Made by a program: the position numbers and the translations under genes. Below the pieces are notes generated by a model. The model searched no databases and was not told the DNA's origin. It saw nothing but the letters and a program-made list of their open reading frames with translations. Below, in pieces: positions 28,274 to 37,006 of a stretch of 56,507 nt of DNA (positions within the stretch are counted from its first letter, which is position 1; each line of letters starts with the position of its first letter). Source of the DNA: Bradyrhizobium oropedii (GTDB lineage: Bacteria; Pseudomonadota; Alphaproteobacteria; Rhizobiales; Xanthobacteraceae); the NCBI RefSeq assembly GCF_020889685.1, contig NZ_JACMYO010000033.1:1-56507 (forward strand), in the 5' to 3' direction.

Positions 28274-29686
28274 CTACTGCGTCAGGCTGGCGGTGCTTGA
28301 GGCGACCTTGATGAACAGGGCCGTCAATGCCGCCGAGATGTCGCCGCCGGTTTGAACGTCGGAGAACAGCCCCGGCGAAGCGCATGCTTGCAGGTTTTGC
28401 GCGATCTGGCCGCTTGACGAGGATGGGTTGTTGAACTGGGAAATGTGACTCATGTACCAGCTGTCGGATGGAAGTTGCAGATACTCCGTGTAGAGAATCG
28501 CAATTCGAATCCCCCGGTTCTTGATCGTCGTGCACATCGATGGGTCGAGCGGTTGCTGGCATCGGTAGTTCGAACCCACCGTCTGCAAGGTCGCGTTGGC
28601 GTTGCAGGACGAGCTCATCGAGATGATCTTGTCGTCGACGCCGTCGGTGATGAGGAACACGACCTCCTGCGGCGTATCTCCGGACTGGTTGCTGCCGAGG
28701 CCGGGATTGGGCATCAGTCCATTGACGCTGGTCAGTGCATTCTCGATGTCCGTGCCATAGTCGGTGCTGCAGCTTCCCGAGATCACGCAGTTCTGGTGGT
28801 CGACCGTCATCAGCTGAATGTTCGAGATGGCCTGTCCCGCCGTGGTCGGACTGGTCGGCGACTGCAGCGTATTGAAGTTGTAGTCGAAGGTGTAGAGGCC
28901 GGCTTTGTAGGTAGTGTTGTTCAAGGCCGACATGCATTGCATGACGCCGCCCGAAACGCTCGTCTGTGGGCAGTTCGACCATGACACGAGCAGCTGATTG
29001 ACGGCGTTCACCACGAGATCGATACGCAGGGTGACGCCCTTGTTGCGCGCGATGGTCAGGTTGTCGACGCTCGAAGAATTGGCGCCGCTGTCGAGATTGG
29101 GATGCGTCTCATGGCAGGCGAAGCCGCAGCTCTTCGAGGCCGACGGCTGACCGGACGTGTAGGATATGAGATTGTTGATGTCGTTCTGGGTCGCTCCGAT
29201 CGCCATGGAAGGCGAGTCGTCAAGCACCAGGTAGAAATTCATGTTGGGGGCGCTTGCTGCACGCGCCGTCGAGCTGCCATTGATTGGCCAGGCCGCGCTG
29301 CGGAGCAGGGTGCCGAAATTGTTGATCGATGCCGCGTTATACGAAACCGTCACGGTACGCTGGAGCCCGGAGTCGACGACGTTGATTGTCGGTGACGGCA
29401 CCGAGGTCAGGCCTGACATGGCGTTTGCGGTCGATGCGAAAACCGCTGCGGCCGCTGCCTTGGCGGTGGAATCCGTTTGCAGCAGCATCGCGGGTCTGAC
29501 GGCTGCAATGGCGGCTGCGTCCGCTGCGGCGTCCAACTGATTTTTCTTGCGCAGGGCCTGCGTGTAGTCCGTCGTCATGCCGAGCAGGTAGATCAGCGGC
29601 ACTGTCGCCAGCGCGAAGATGATTGCAACGTTGCCCCGGCGGTCTGTGACGAAGCGATACAACCCGGAGTGCATCATGAGCTTCAT
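28274..29686 (-). CDS. TadG-like pilus assembly protein with vWA domain
   Basis: 470 residues. The N-terminal Tad-like segment GNVAIIFALATVPLIYLLG is followed by ALRKKNQLDAAADAAAIAA, the TadG family N-region. From about residue 150 there is a von Willebrand A domain with MIDAS FYLVLDDSPSMA (DxSxS) and later VVFLITDGVDDKI. TadG anchors in the inner membrane and presents the vWA domain outside in Flp/Tad systems. It is the first gene of the operon. No tad/cpa ATPase, secretin or flp pilin gene lies beside it. Confidence 0.87.
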   Translation of the reverse strand: MKLMMHSGLYRFVTDRRGNVAIIFALATVPLIYLLGMTTDYTQALRKKNQLDAAADAAAIAAVRPAMLLQTDSTAKAAAAAVFASTANAMSGLTSVPSPTINVVDSGLQRTVTVSYNAASINNFGTLLRSAAWPINGSSTARAASAPNMNFYLVLDDSPSMAIGATQNDINNLISYTSGQPSASKSCGFACHETHPNLDSGANSSSVDNLTIARNKGVTLRIDLVVNAVNQLLVSWSNCPQTSVSGGVMQCMSALNNTTYKAGLYTFDYNFNTLQSPTSPTTAGQAISNIQLMTVDHQNCVISGSCSTDYGTDIENALTSVNGLMPNPGLGSNQSGDTPQEVVFLITDGVDDKIISMSSSCNANATLQTVGSNYRCQQPLDPSMCTTIKNRGIRIAILYTEYLQLPSDSWYMSHISQFNNPSSSSGQIAQNLQACASPGLFSDVQTGGDISAALTALFIKVASSTASLTQ

Positions 29687-29865
29687 CTTCCACTATCGGT
29701 TTCAACAAAGCGATTTGCGGCAAACGTGAGCGGTCGGAGGTATCCGGTGCTGTCAGAAGTTTTGAGGATGGAGCCATTAAGCAATGCTTACGCACCTCTA
29801 TGAATCTCGATAGGGTCATAGAAATTTTGCGTCGATGCGCGCGAGTGCAAAGTTTTTCGCCATCT

Positions 29866-29905
29866 GCTTACACGAAGCTTACGGATTGCTGACGCGAGGC
29901 TTACG
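29866..29905. promoter_or_regulatory. array of four 7-bp direct repeats with exact 11-bp period
   Basis: The heptamers GCTTACA, GCTTACG, GCTGACG and GCTTACG begin at 29866, 29877, 29888 and 29899, each followed by a 4-base spacer. Exact 7+4 phasing places all copies on one DNA face. This architecture is typical of tandem binding by OmpR/PhoB-family regulators (established for PhoB boxes). The likely target is the Tad-like operon starting 180 bp away. Regulator identity is unknown. Confidence 0.7.
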
Positions 29906-30067
29906 GCGCTGTTGGTTGCGAACATTCGAACCAGCGGGTCGTGCGTATTACTACCGGCTTCACTCGCGGCCGGTGCACGGTGACCGACAGGTGTTGGCGG
30001 TTCGGCGCCAGGCAAAATGCGCGATGATCGTTTTCTCGATTGATCGTATCGCTAGCAACACACTCAG

Positions 30068-30102
30068 CGTCGTCCCTGCGAAACACTTTCGCAGGGACGA
30101 CG
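30068..30102. repeat. perfect 16-bp palindrome, possible terminator element
   Basis: CGTCGTCCCTGCGAAA pairs perfectly with TTTCGCAGGGACGACG around a 3-nt loop. It lies 80 bp beyond the acyl-CoA dehydrogenase stop (leftward) and may stop that transcript or be another dispersed palindromic repeat. Confidence 0.8.
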
Positions 30103-30181
30103 GCGATGGTTGAGGCGCAACCTGTGCGCCAAACACGCGGGCTGCGGACATGGCAATGACGGCGGAGAGGGCGCCGGCGAA

Positions 30182-31972
30182 TTACCCCGCCAGCACCGCA
30201 TCCGCGCCGGTCACCGCTTCGGCGCTCTCGGTCACCGTCTTCTCCAGCGACGGCGCCTGCACGGCGATGTTCTCGGCAAAGAAGCGCGCCAGCGCGACGT
30301 AGCGCTGCGGCTCGGCTTCGCCGTTGGCCTTGGCGGCCAGCGCCTCGCCGGCAAGCATGCAGCCGCCGAGCGTGGCGCCGAACAGCCGCAGATAGGGCGT
30401 CGCACCTGCCAGCGCCTCGTTCGGCGCGGCGGCGAGCCGCTCGAGCAGCCATTTGCTGGCGCGCGCGAGCGCGGCGTGGGCGTCGCGCAGCTTGGCGCCG
30501 GTGGTGCCGAACGCCGGATCGTTGGAGGTCTCGACCTGCTTGATGGTGGCGGCGAGTTCGTCGAGCAGCACCCACACCGAGGCGCCGCCATTGGCGCCGA
30601 GCTTGCGGGTGACGAGATCGATCGACTGGATGCCGTTGGTACCTTCGTAGATCGAGGTGATGCGGGCATCGCGGTAATGCTGCGCGGCGCCGGTCTCCTC
30701 GATGAAGCCCATGCCGCCGTGGATCTGGACGCCGAGATAGGCGACCTCGTTGCCGATATCGGTGGAGAAGGCCTTCGCGATCGGGGTCAAGAGCGCGCCG
30801 CGTGCGGCCGCGTCGGCACGGACCTTGGCGTCCTTGGCGCGGACCGAGACGTCGAGCGCGACCGCGGTGGCGTAGCAGATCGTGCGCGCCGCCGCCGTCA
30901 TGCTGCGCATCTGCATCAGCATGCGCTTGACGTCGGGATGCACGATGATCGGATCCATTCCGTCGCCCTTGTGGCCGAGCGCCTTGCCAATAGCTTTTCC
31001 TTGGCGGCGCTCCTGCGCATAGGCCAGCGCCTGCTGATAGGCGCGGTCGGCAATGCCGACGCCCTCGAGGCCGACGCCGAGGCGCGCCTGGTTCATCATC
31101 GTGAACATGCAGCGCATGCCCGCATTTTCCTCGCCGATCAGGTAGCCGATCGCGCCACCCTTGTCGCCCATGGTCATGGTGCAGGTCGGCGAAGCGTGCA
31201 TGCCGAGCTTGTGCTCGACGCCAGAGGCATGGATGTCGTTGCGCTCGCCGAGCGAGCCGTCGGCATTGACCAGGAATTTGGGGACAAGGAAGAGAGAAAT
31301 GCCCTTGGTGCCGGCAGGCGCATCGGGCAATCGTGCGAGCACGAAGTGCACGATGTTGTCGGTCATGTCGTGCTCGCCATAGGTGATGAAGATCTTGGTG
31401 CCCTTGATGCGGTATGTGCCGTCATCAGCGCGTTCGGCGCGGGTGCGCAGCGCGCCGACGTCGGAGCCGGCATTGGGCTCGGTGAGCTGCATCGTGCCGG
31501 TCCATTCGCCGGTGACGAGCTTCTCGAGATAGATCTTTTTCAGTTCGTCGTTGCCATGGGCATCGAGCGCCTCGATCGCGGACAGCGTCAGCAGGGGGCA
31601 GAGGCCGAACGCGACATTCGACGCGCTCCAGATCTCGGTGCAGGCGGCGTTGATCGCGAGCGGTAGGCCCTGGCCGCCGAACGCTTCCGGTCCCGACACC
31701 GCGTTCCATCCGGCCGCGGTCCAGCGCTGATAGGCGTCGGGCCAGCCCGGTGCGGTCGTCACCTTGCCGTTGTCGAGCTTGATGCCGTGCTCGTCGCCGA
31801 CCTTGTTCAGCGGCGCCAGCACATCGGAGGCGAACTTGCCGGCTTCTTCCAATACCGCGGCGGTGATATCGCCGTCGAAGTCGCCGTAGTGGCCGGCCTC
31901 GACGGCGGCGGCGAGCCCTGCGCCGTGATTGAGGGACAGCAGGATATCGTTGATCGGTGCGCGGTAGGTCAT
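30182..31972 (-). CDS. acyl-CoA dehydrogenase with extra C-terminal domain
   Basis: About 596 residues. Features include TGTMQLTEPNAGSDVGALRT (substrate/FAD region), IKGTKIFITYGEHDM, and the catalytic/FAD C-half GGMGFIEETGAAQHYRDARI with IYEGTNGIQSIDL. The extended C-terminus (about 470-596) marks the longer FadE/DmdC-like subfamily rather than the ~380-residue classical enzymes. It oxidises acyl-CoA thioesters at the alpha-beta position with FAD; chain preference is unknown. Start MTYRAPINDI at 31972. Confidence 0.9.
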   Translation of the reverse strand: MTYRAPINDILLSLNHGAGLAAAVEAGHYGDFDGDITAAVLEEAGKFASDVLAPLNKVGDEHGIKLDNGKVTTAPGWPDAYQRWTAAGWNAVSGPEAFGGQGLPLAINAACTEIWSASNVAFGLCPLLTLSAIEALDAHGNDELKKIYLEKLVTGEWTGTMQLTEPNAGSDVGALRTRAERADDGTYRIKGTKIFITYGEHDMTDNIVHFVLARLPDAPAGTKGISLFLVPKFLVNADGSLGERNDIHASGVEHKLGMHASPTCTMTMGDKGGAIGYLIGEENAGMRCMFTMMNQARLGVGLEGVGIADRAYQQALAYAQERRQGKAIGKALGHKGDGMDPIIVHPDVKRMLMQMRSMTAAARTICYATAVALDVSVRAKDAKVRADAAARGALLTPIAKAFSTDIGNEVAYLGVQIHGGMGFIEETGAAQHYRDARITSIYEGTNGIQSIDLVTRKLGANGGASVWVLLDELAATIKQVETSNDPAFGTTGAKLRDAHAALARASKWLLERLAAAPNEALAGATPYLRLFGATLGGCMLAGEALAAKANGEAEPQRYVALARFFAENIAVQAPSLEKTVTESAEAVTGADAVLAG

Positions 31973-32192
31973 GGCGTTACTCCCGACGAGGCGTTTGGAA
32001 ATTGTCTTCCCATGAAACCGGCGGCCTCTCAACTGTCCGAGCGGACACCGCGCGGTCTGTTTCGGCCACCGCGGCGGCGGCCTATAGAAAGAGCGGCGGC
32101 ATCAACCTGCGGCTTTCCTGCCTTTTCGATCGCCGCCCTGTTGAAATGGCCTGTTGCACCCTATAGACCGACGTTGCCCTCGATCGGCGCGT

Positions 32193-32267
32193 TGGGGCGT
32201 AGCCAAGCGGTAAGGCAGCGGATTTTGATTCCGCCATTCGGAGGTTCGATCCCTCCCGCCCCAGCCA
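32193..32267 (+). tRNA. tRNA-Gln (anticodon UUG), CCA encoded
   Basis: A full cloverleaf is seen: acceptor TGGGGCG (32193-32199) pairs with CGCCCCA (32257-32263), with D arm AGCCAAGCGGTAAGGCA, anticodon loop TTTTGAT (anticodon TTG), and T arm GAGGTTCGATCCCTC. Discriminator G and CCA follow (32264-32267). Its 3' end faces an integrase gene, so it is the probable attachment site of the island to the right. Confidence 0.95.
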
Positions 32268-32562
32268 GAGGTAACGCGCTGATTTTGTTGCGAAAATGGC
32301 CTTGCCTAAGGCAGAATTTCTCGCGCATTTGGAAATTCCGTTTGCCTCCCATTTGGAAATTCTGTGCTGGTTTCGTTTTTTTGCCGGAAGCTAGATGAAA
32401 GTCGTCGCGCGTTGAACGTCGCTCAACTTATCAAAATACGAATTGAGCGGACAAACGCCGTCTGCGCGTTGCAAGCTTCCGACCTCTGCCGTTGACGTCG
32501 CATGCGGGATCGACAACTGCAGAACCCCGCCGTCTTTTGCAGCGTTCAACGAGGCGCGAAGT
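32268..32562. other. attL-proximal intergenic region of the integrated element
   Basis: 295 bp between the tRNA-Gln 3' end and the integrase stop. It contains the 13-bp direct repeat pair CATTTGGAAATTC at 32326-32338 and 32350-32362 (24-bp period), candidate integrase arm-binding or excisionase sites. No gene is seen. Confidence 0.5.
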
Positions 32563-33894
32563 CTATCCTTGGGATCGGACGCTAGTCTTTGAACTTGGGG
32601 AGGTCTGCATTTCGTCCCGAACTGATGCTGCTCCATCAGCATTCTGCTGATCGAGCTCCTTCTGAGCCAAAAGGTGTGCATGCCGCTTACGGGTCGCAGC
32701 CAACGCTCGCATCATTGTTTCCTTGGCATAGCCGCGATAGGCCTGTGCGGTCTTGTGGCCCGAGAGCGCACGACCTTGGCCGTCTGTCAGCTCCGCTTCC
32801 TCGAGTTCGGTCATGCCGCCGTGTCGACAGGAATCAAGCGTGAACAGCTTTGACACGCCGTCGATCTTCTTGCGCATCTGCTGTACTACTTTCTCCATGC
32901 CAGGGTAGGACCACACTTTGGCATCGCCCTTGCGTTCACCCTTTTGGATCCGACGCATGATCATCGGGACGCCAAGCTTTGGCAGATGACTCAAAACGTC
33001 CTCCGCTTCGGCATAAAACTTGACGGTCTCTCCATCGAGAGTCTCTTCGAGCGGATGCCAGACCAGCGCCTTATTCTTGTGGTGCTCGATGCGTACAGCG
33101 TTTGGCCAGTTCTTGCTGCGGTAGTCCGGCCAAGTCAAAAACCCATGCACTACGTTCTCCGGCCGTTGCAGCCATTCAAAGCAGATCACCGCGACGGCTG
33201 CGGGTTCAGGCCGCCCTTCTTTGATGCAGCCCCATGCAAATTTATAGACCTCTTCTCGAGTGACCGCGTGCTTCTTGGTCTTGGTGCGGCTCTTGAGGGT
33301 GAAATCGTCCCAAGGGTTCGGATGCTTCTTATCGAACAACTCCGGGTGTAGACGACGCATGATCCGCCACGCCTTTCGGCAGAGGCCGACGACCTTTTCT
33401 CCCTGCCGCAATCTGATGCCGTTCGGGCCGTTGATGATTTTATCGTAGATCTTATCAGCGGCTCGTGGCGTAACTTCCATGATCTGCCGTTCGCCAATCC
33501 GCCGTCCGTTCTTATCGACAGTGTCGCAGATCATTTGCATGATTCGTTCGTAATCGGGGCGGGACCGAGGTGAGACCTTCTCGGTATACGCCTTCTCCGT
33601 TTTGTATTGCCGGAACAGCCAATCGATCGTGCCATAGCGCGCGATCTTCCCCTGGTCGCCCGGCTGCCCTCTGCGGTGGTTGTTCCATTCATCGAACAAG
33701 GCATTGAGGGTGGCAGCGCGTCCGCCTTTGCCATCACCGCCGCATGCGGTTTCGTAGCTCGTCCCAAGTGGCTCATTCGCCATCTGGCAGCCGAGCTTCC
33801 TGTAATGTGTGGGGATGCGGAAGTAGAATGCGGTCGATCCGCGGGCAAGCCGCCGTACCTCCACGAAGCGTGGAAGTGGGCGCTCCAACGTCAC
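32563..33894 (-). CDS. tyrosine recombinase / site-specific integrase
   Basis: About 443 residues from GTG 33894. The N-terminus (PLPRFVEVRRLARGSTAFYF) and GGRAATLNALFDEW are typical of the large rhizobial island integrases. The C-terminal catalytic domain shows CRHGGMTELEEAELTDGQGR, then ALSGHKTAQAYRGYAKE, with R-H-x-x...H and the Tyr nucleophile. It catalyses site-specific integration and excision. It is transcribed toward the adjacent tRNA-Gln and overlaps the upstream excisionase-like gene by 4 bp (GTGA). Intact, so the element may be mobile. Confidence 0.9.
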   Translation of the reverse strand: MTLERPLPRFVEVRRLARGSTAFYFRIPTHYRKLGCQMANEPLGTSYETACGGDGKGGRAATLNALFDEWNNHRRGQPGDQGKIARYGTIDWLFRQYKTEKAYTEKVSPRSRPDYERIMQMICDTVDKNGRRIGERQIMEVTPRAADKIYDKIINGPNGIRLRQGEKVVGLCRKAWRIMRRLHPELFDKKHPNPWDDFTLKSRTKTKKHAVTREEVYKFAWGCIKEGRPEPAAVAVICFEWLQRPENVVHGFLTWPDYRSKNWPNAVRIEHHKNKALVWHPLEETLDGETVKFYAEAEDVLSHLPKLGVPMIMRRIQKGERKGDAKVWSYPGMEKVVQQMRKKIDGVSKLFTLDSCRHGGMTELEEAELTDGQGRALSGHKTAQAYRGYAKETMMRALAATRKRHAHLLAQKELDQQNADGAASVRDEMQTSPSSKTSVRSQG

Positions 33895-34121
33895 AAATCC
33901 TCGGCGAGGTCGCCCAGCACGATGTCCGGCGCAATAGCTCGGTCCAGATCGTCTCTCAACCACAGCTGACGCCTCCCTTCTTTCACGCGTGGTTGAGGAT
34001 ACTCCGTGCCGACCCGTCTTAGAAATGCTTCGACGGTCGGCTCTCCGCAATATCCCGCTGCGATTGCAGCTGGCATACGGCGCGGCCAGGAACCGGCTGG
34101 AATAATGGCAGAACGCGGCAT
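33891..34121 (-). CDS. AlpA/excisionase-like DNA-binding protein
   Basis: 76 residues starting MPRSAIIPAGSWPRRMPAAI. The helix-turn-helix-like part contains AAGYCGEPTVEAFLRRVG and a winged-helix-style end YPQPRVKEGRRQLWLRDDL, resembling the small MerR/AlpA-type excisionase found before rhizobial integrases (recollection). It overlaps the integrase start, so the pair is translationally coupled. It probably controls excision directionality or integrase expression. Confidence 0.75.
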   Translation of the reverse strand: MPRSAIIPAGSWPRRMPAAIAAGYCGEPTVEAFLRRVGTEYPQPRVKEGRRQLWLRDDLDRAIAPDIVLGDLAEDL

Positions 34122-34379
34122 CACAAAGAGTCGGAATGTGGACCTGTCGAAATCGGCGCCGAATTTGTTCTTCAGGTGGCGATGTATGATGCAGATCCCC
34201 GGCAGCGCTTGGAATGACGACAGCGGGCAAGCCGTCGAAAAAGATAGCGCAGCGTACAAAAGGGACATGTTGGGTTGGTACTCGTATAGATTGTGACCGC
34301 CGTGAGGCCCCCACCTAGCTAGCCCTCGGCTAGCGCGCGCGATACAGCCCGGCATGAGCGGATCGGCGGAGGTGGAACG

Positions 34380-34819
34380 ATGGCAAATGCCATGCTTGAT
34401 GCCAGGCAGGAAGGTGATTCCTATCGTTGCGTCGAGGTGATCACCGGGGAACGTCAGCGGCGACGATGGACGGGCGAGGAGAAGGCCCGGATCGTGGCGG
34501 AGAGCTTTGAGGAAGGTGTAAACATCTTCGAGGTAGCGCGGCGCAATGGCGTTGCCCGCGGGCTGCTCACGGTGTGGCGACGCCAGGTTGCGGCAGCGGT
34601 AGCGGGCAAGGCGCCGAGCTTTGTGCCAATCCAAATTGGTGCCGAGAGCAGCGGCACAACCGACGAGCGTATTTCGTCGGCGCAGGAGATCAGCGCGCCC
34701 CCGACAAGGCCTGCGGGGTGATCGAGATCGAGCTGAGCGGGGCGCGCATCCGGATCGAGCCGGGTGTGGAACTGGCGACGCTTTCGACGGTGCTGTCGGC
34801 GCTTGAGGGCATCCGGTGA
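34380..34819 (+). pseudogene. IS66 family accessory gene tnpA, frameshifted
   Basis: The first part encodes the IS66 OrfA helix-turn-helix (RRRWTGEEKARIVAESFEEG, then ARRNGVARGLLTVWRRQ). The frame stops at 34721, but the natural C-terminus GVIEIELSGARIRIEPGVEL continues in another frame to TGA at 34817-34819. The copy is therefore broken near 34700. Likely left-end inverted-repeat sequence lies around 34292-34310 (GTGACCGCCGTGAGGCCCCC), by analogy with IS66 ends. Confidence 0.75.
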
Positions 34820-35109
34820 TTGCACTGAGGTCCGACCTAAAAGTGGTGCTGGCGGCACAGCCGGTCGACTTTCGTAAGTCGGTGCACACGCTGTCGGCGC
34901 TGGTGAGCGAAGCACTACGCGCGAACCCGTATTGTGGCGACGTCTTCGTGTTCCGCAGCAAGCGCATGGACCGAGCGAAACTTCTGGCATGGGACGGCAG
35001 CGGCATGGTGCTGGTAACGAAGTGGCTGCACCAGGGGCGCTTCACCTGGCTGCCGACCCGCGACGGCATTGTGCATCTCAGTGCGACGCAGCTTGCGATG
35101 ATGCTCGAC
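34816..35109 (+). pseudogene. IS66 family accessory gene tnpB, 3' truncated
   Basis: The GTG at 34816 overlaps the tnpA stop, as in intact IS66 elements. The TnpB core is visible (VLAAQPVDFRKSVHTLSALV, then VFRSKRMDRAKLLAWDGSGM, KWLHQGRFTWLP, HLSATQLAMMLD). Recognisable sequence ends at about 35109; after that the frame reads into unrelated sequence, and the large TnpC transposase is absent. Confidence 0.8.
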
Positions 35110-35139
35110 TACCCATGCGAATGTGCTCTTCTCCCAATC

Positions 35140-35345
35140 GAAGCAGGCGGAGGCCATCAGTTCGCCGCGATCTTCGCCGTCGCGCTGCGCCACAACGACA
35201 TCAGCAACACCCTCTCGACTGCCCCGATCGGTTCGCGCCGATGCACCGGCGTGACCCCAGCGGCAACATCGATGCGCATCCCTGGTGCCAGGGTTTCTAT
35301 GCCGCGATGCAGCGCAGACTGCCGGCGTGCGCGCCATTGCTGGAC
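35140..35345 (+). pseudogene. UPF0149/YecA-like gene fragment
   Basis: The frame after the tnpB break reads RHNDISNTLSTAP (near 35190-35230). A shift then gives DRFAPMHRRDPSGNID and HPWCQGFYAAMQRRLP with PLLD at 35345. The WCQGF motif is the UPF0149-family signature in my recollection. Only an internal piece remains, with one frameshift, so it is a relic probably carried by a mobile element. Confidence 0.5.
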
Positions 35346-35431
35346 ACTAGCGCATTGCCTCATCAAGAATGTTACCGGAGAACTGACCGTCAGGATTGGG
35401 GCGGCGATACCGAATCGGATCGGTGTCGCCG

Positions 35432-36563
35432 ATGGTAGAATGGATCAGCATGGGTGCTCGGCGCGAACTCACGGCGGCGGTGGTAGAGCGCTGTCGATCA
35501 GCGGGGCGGGCAGATAAGGGGCGCATGCTCGACGAGCTTTGCGCGGTGACGGGCTGGCACCGCAAGCACGCGGTCCGGGCGCTTGCCGGCCATGTCGCAA
35601 TTTCGCCGGAGGCCAGGCGGTGCCCCTATCAGGGATGCGCCGGTGGCTCTGTGGGAGTCATCGGATCGGATCTGAGGCAAGCGGCTCAGGTTACTGATTC
35701 CGACGTTGCTTCCTTCGCTTGACCGGCATGGCCGGCTCAAGCTCGACCAGGCGGATCGAGAGTTGGTGCTCGGCGTCAGCGCAGCCACGATTGATCGCCT
35801 GCTGGTCGAGGCCAAAACGCGGCCGGCGGTAAGCGCTGGCGGGTCGGCTTTTATTCGGCGGTACGGCGGAAAGTTCCGATCCGGACGTTCAACGATTGGC
35901 AAATCCGCCGCCGGGGTTCTGCGAGGTCGACATGGTGGCTCATGGCGGCACATCTGTCGCTGGCTCGTTTATTCAAACGTTGACAATGGTCGACGTCGCG
36001 ACTGGTTGGACCGAATGCATGCCGCTGGTGACGCGCGAGAGCGGCCTCGTCGTGCGAGCCATGGAGAGCGCACAGAACCTGTTTTCCTGGCTCATTCGTG
36101 GCGCCGACTTCGACAACGACAGCGCGTTTACGAACGACGTCGTCGTGCCCTGGTGCCGTACGCGAAAGATCGAGGTGACACGTTCGCGCACCCACAAGAA
36201 GAACGATCAGGCTTTCGTTGAGCAGAAGAACGGTGCGGTCGTCCGGCGACTCGTGGGATACGGTCGCTTTGATGGTGTCGAGACGACGCGCGTGCTTGAA
36301 TGTTTGTAGGCTGCATCTCGGCTACATACCAACTTCTTCCAGCCGTCCTTCAAGCTGAAGGACAAGCGACGCGAGGGCGCGAAGGTGATCAAGCGCTATC
36401 ACGTGCCAGCCACGCGCCATCAACGAGCACTGGCGAGGTTGAGCAAGTTCGTCAAACGGCGTCTTCGAGAGCTTTATCGCACGCTCGATCCCGTGGCCCT
36501 GCTGCCCGAGATGAGAGATCCCCAGGCGGAGCTCGGCACGCGCGTCGACGCCTCGTTCGACCG
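35432..36563 (+). pseudogene. DDE/integrase-core transposase, multiply frameshifted
   Basis: Recognisable blocks in several frames: N-terminal MGARRELTAAVVERC and DELCAVTGWHRKHAVRALAG (helix-turn-helix), PTLLPSLDRHGRLKL with LGVSAATIDRLL, then a catalytic core EVDMVAHGG, TGWTECMPLVTRES, DNDSAFTNDVVVPWC and QAFVEQKNGAVVRRLVGY (DDE-type residues), and a C-terminal PATRHQRALA with LRELYRTLDPVALL. At least three frame changes and a premature stop at 36307 inactivate it. The family is one of the large integrase-catalytic transposases common in Bradyrhizobium (ISNCY-like; family uncertain). Confidence 0.75.
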
Positions 36564-36576
36564 TGGTTGTAAGCAA

Positions 36577-37006
36577 CGTCCGCTACTCGTTCGGCTTTCA
36601 ACGACACTGAACGCGAGTATCTCTGCGGTCTTGCGGCGATATCCGGTATCCCATGGCCATAGAAGTCTTTCACTTTCGTCTCAAATGAAGATTGTGAGAT
36701 CTCTACCACAGGCGGATCGGAAACCAGGGAATACGGTCGTGGAGCTGCCCGCGCAAGGCGTCCTCGTCCGCCTCCTGACCAAGGGCTGTTGCAATGCGTT
36801 CTCGCGTAGCAGCGTCAGTCTCCTTGGAGTTCAACGGCTCTCGTGCTGACGTCTCTGGGGAGGGGCCTGGGTTATAGATGCTAGCGCAGCGTCCGAGCAG
36901 TAGGATGGCAAGTGAGGTGAGGAGGGCTGAAAACGCCCGAGGACGCCACGAACATAAGTGCCGTCAACCCCTTTATCTCATCTGGGCTCATGCTATCTCT
37001 TTGCGA
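36577..37006. other. intergenic region between transposase relic and rhcV
   Basis: 430 bp downstream of rhcV and the transposase relic. No gene, tts box or strong hairpin is seen. Confidence 0.45.

Larger units (their letters stand above)
29687..30181. other. intergenic region upstream of the Tad-like operon
   Basis: 495 bp. It holds the leftward operon's promoter, a further GCTTACG at 29786-29792, the 11-bp-phased repeat array (29866-29905) and a strong hairpin (30068-30102). No credible gene is present. Confidence 0.6.
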
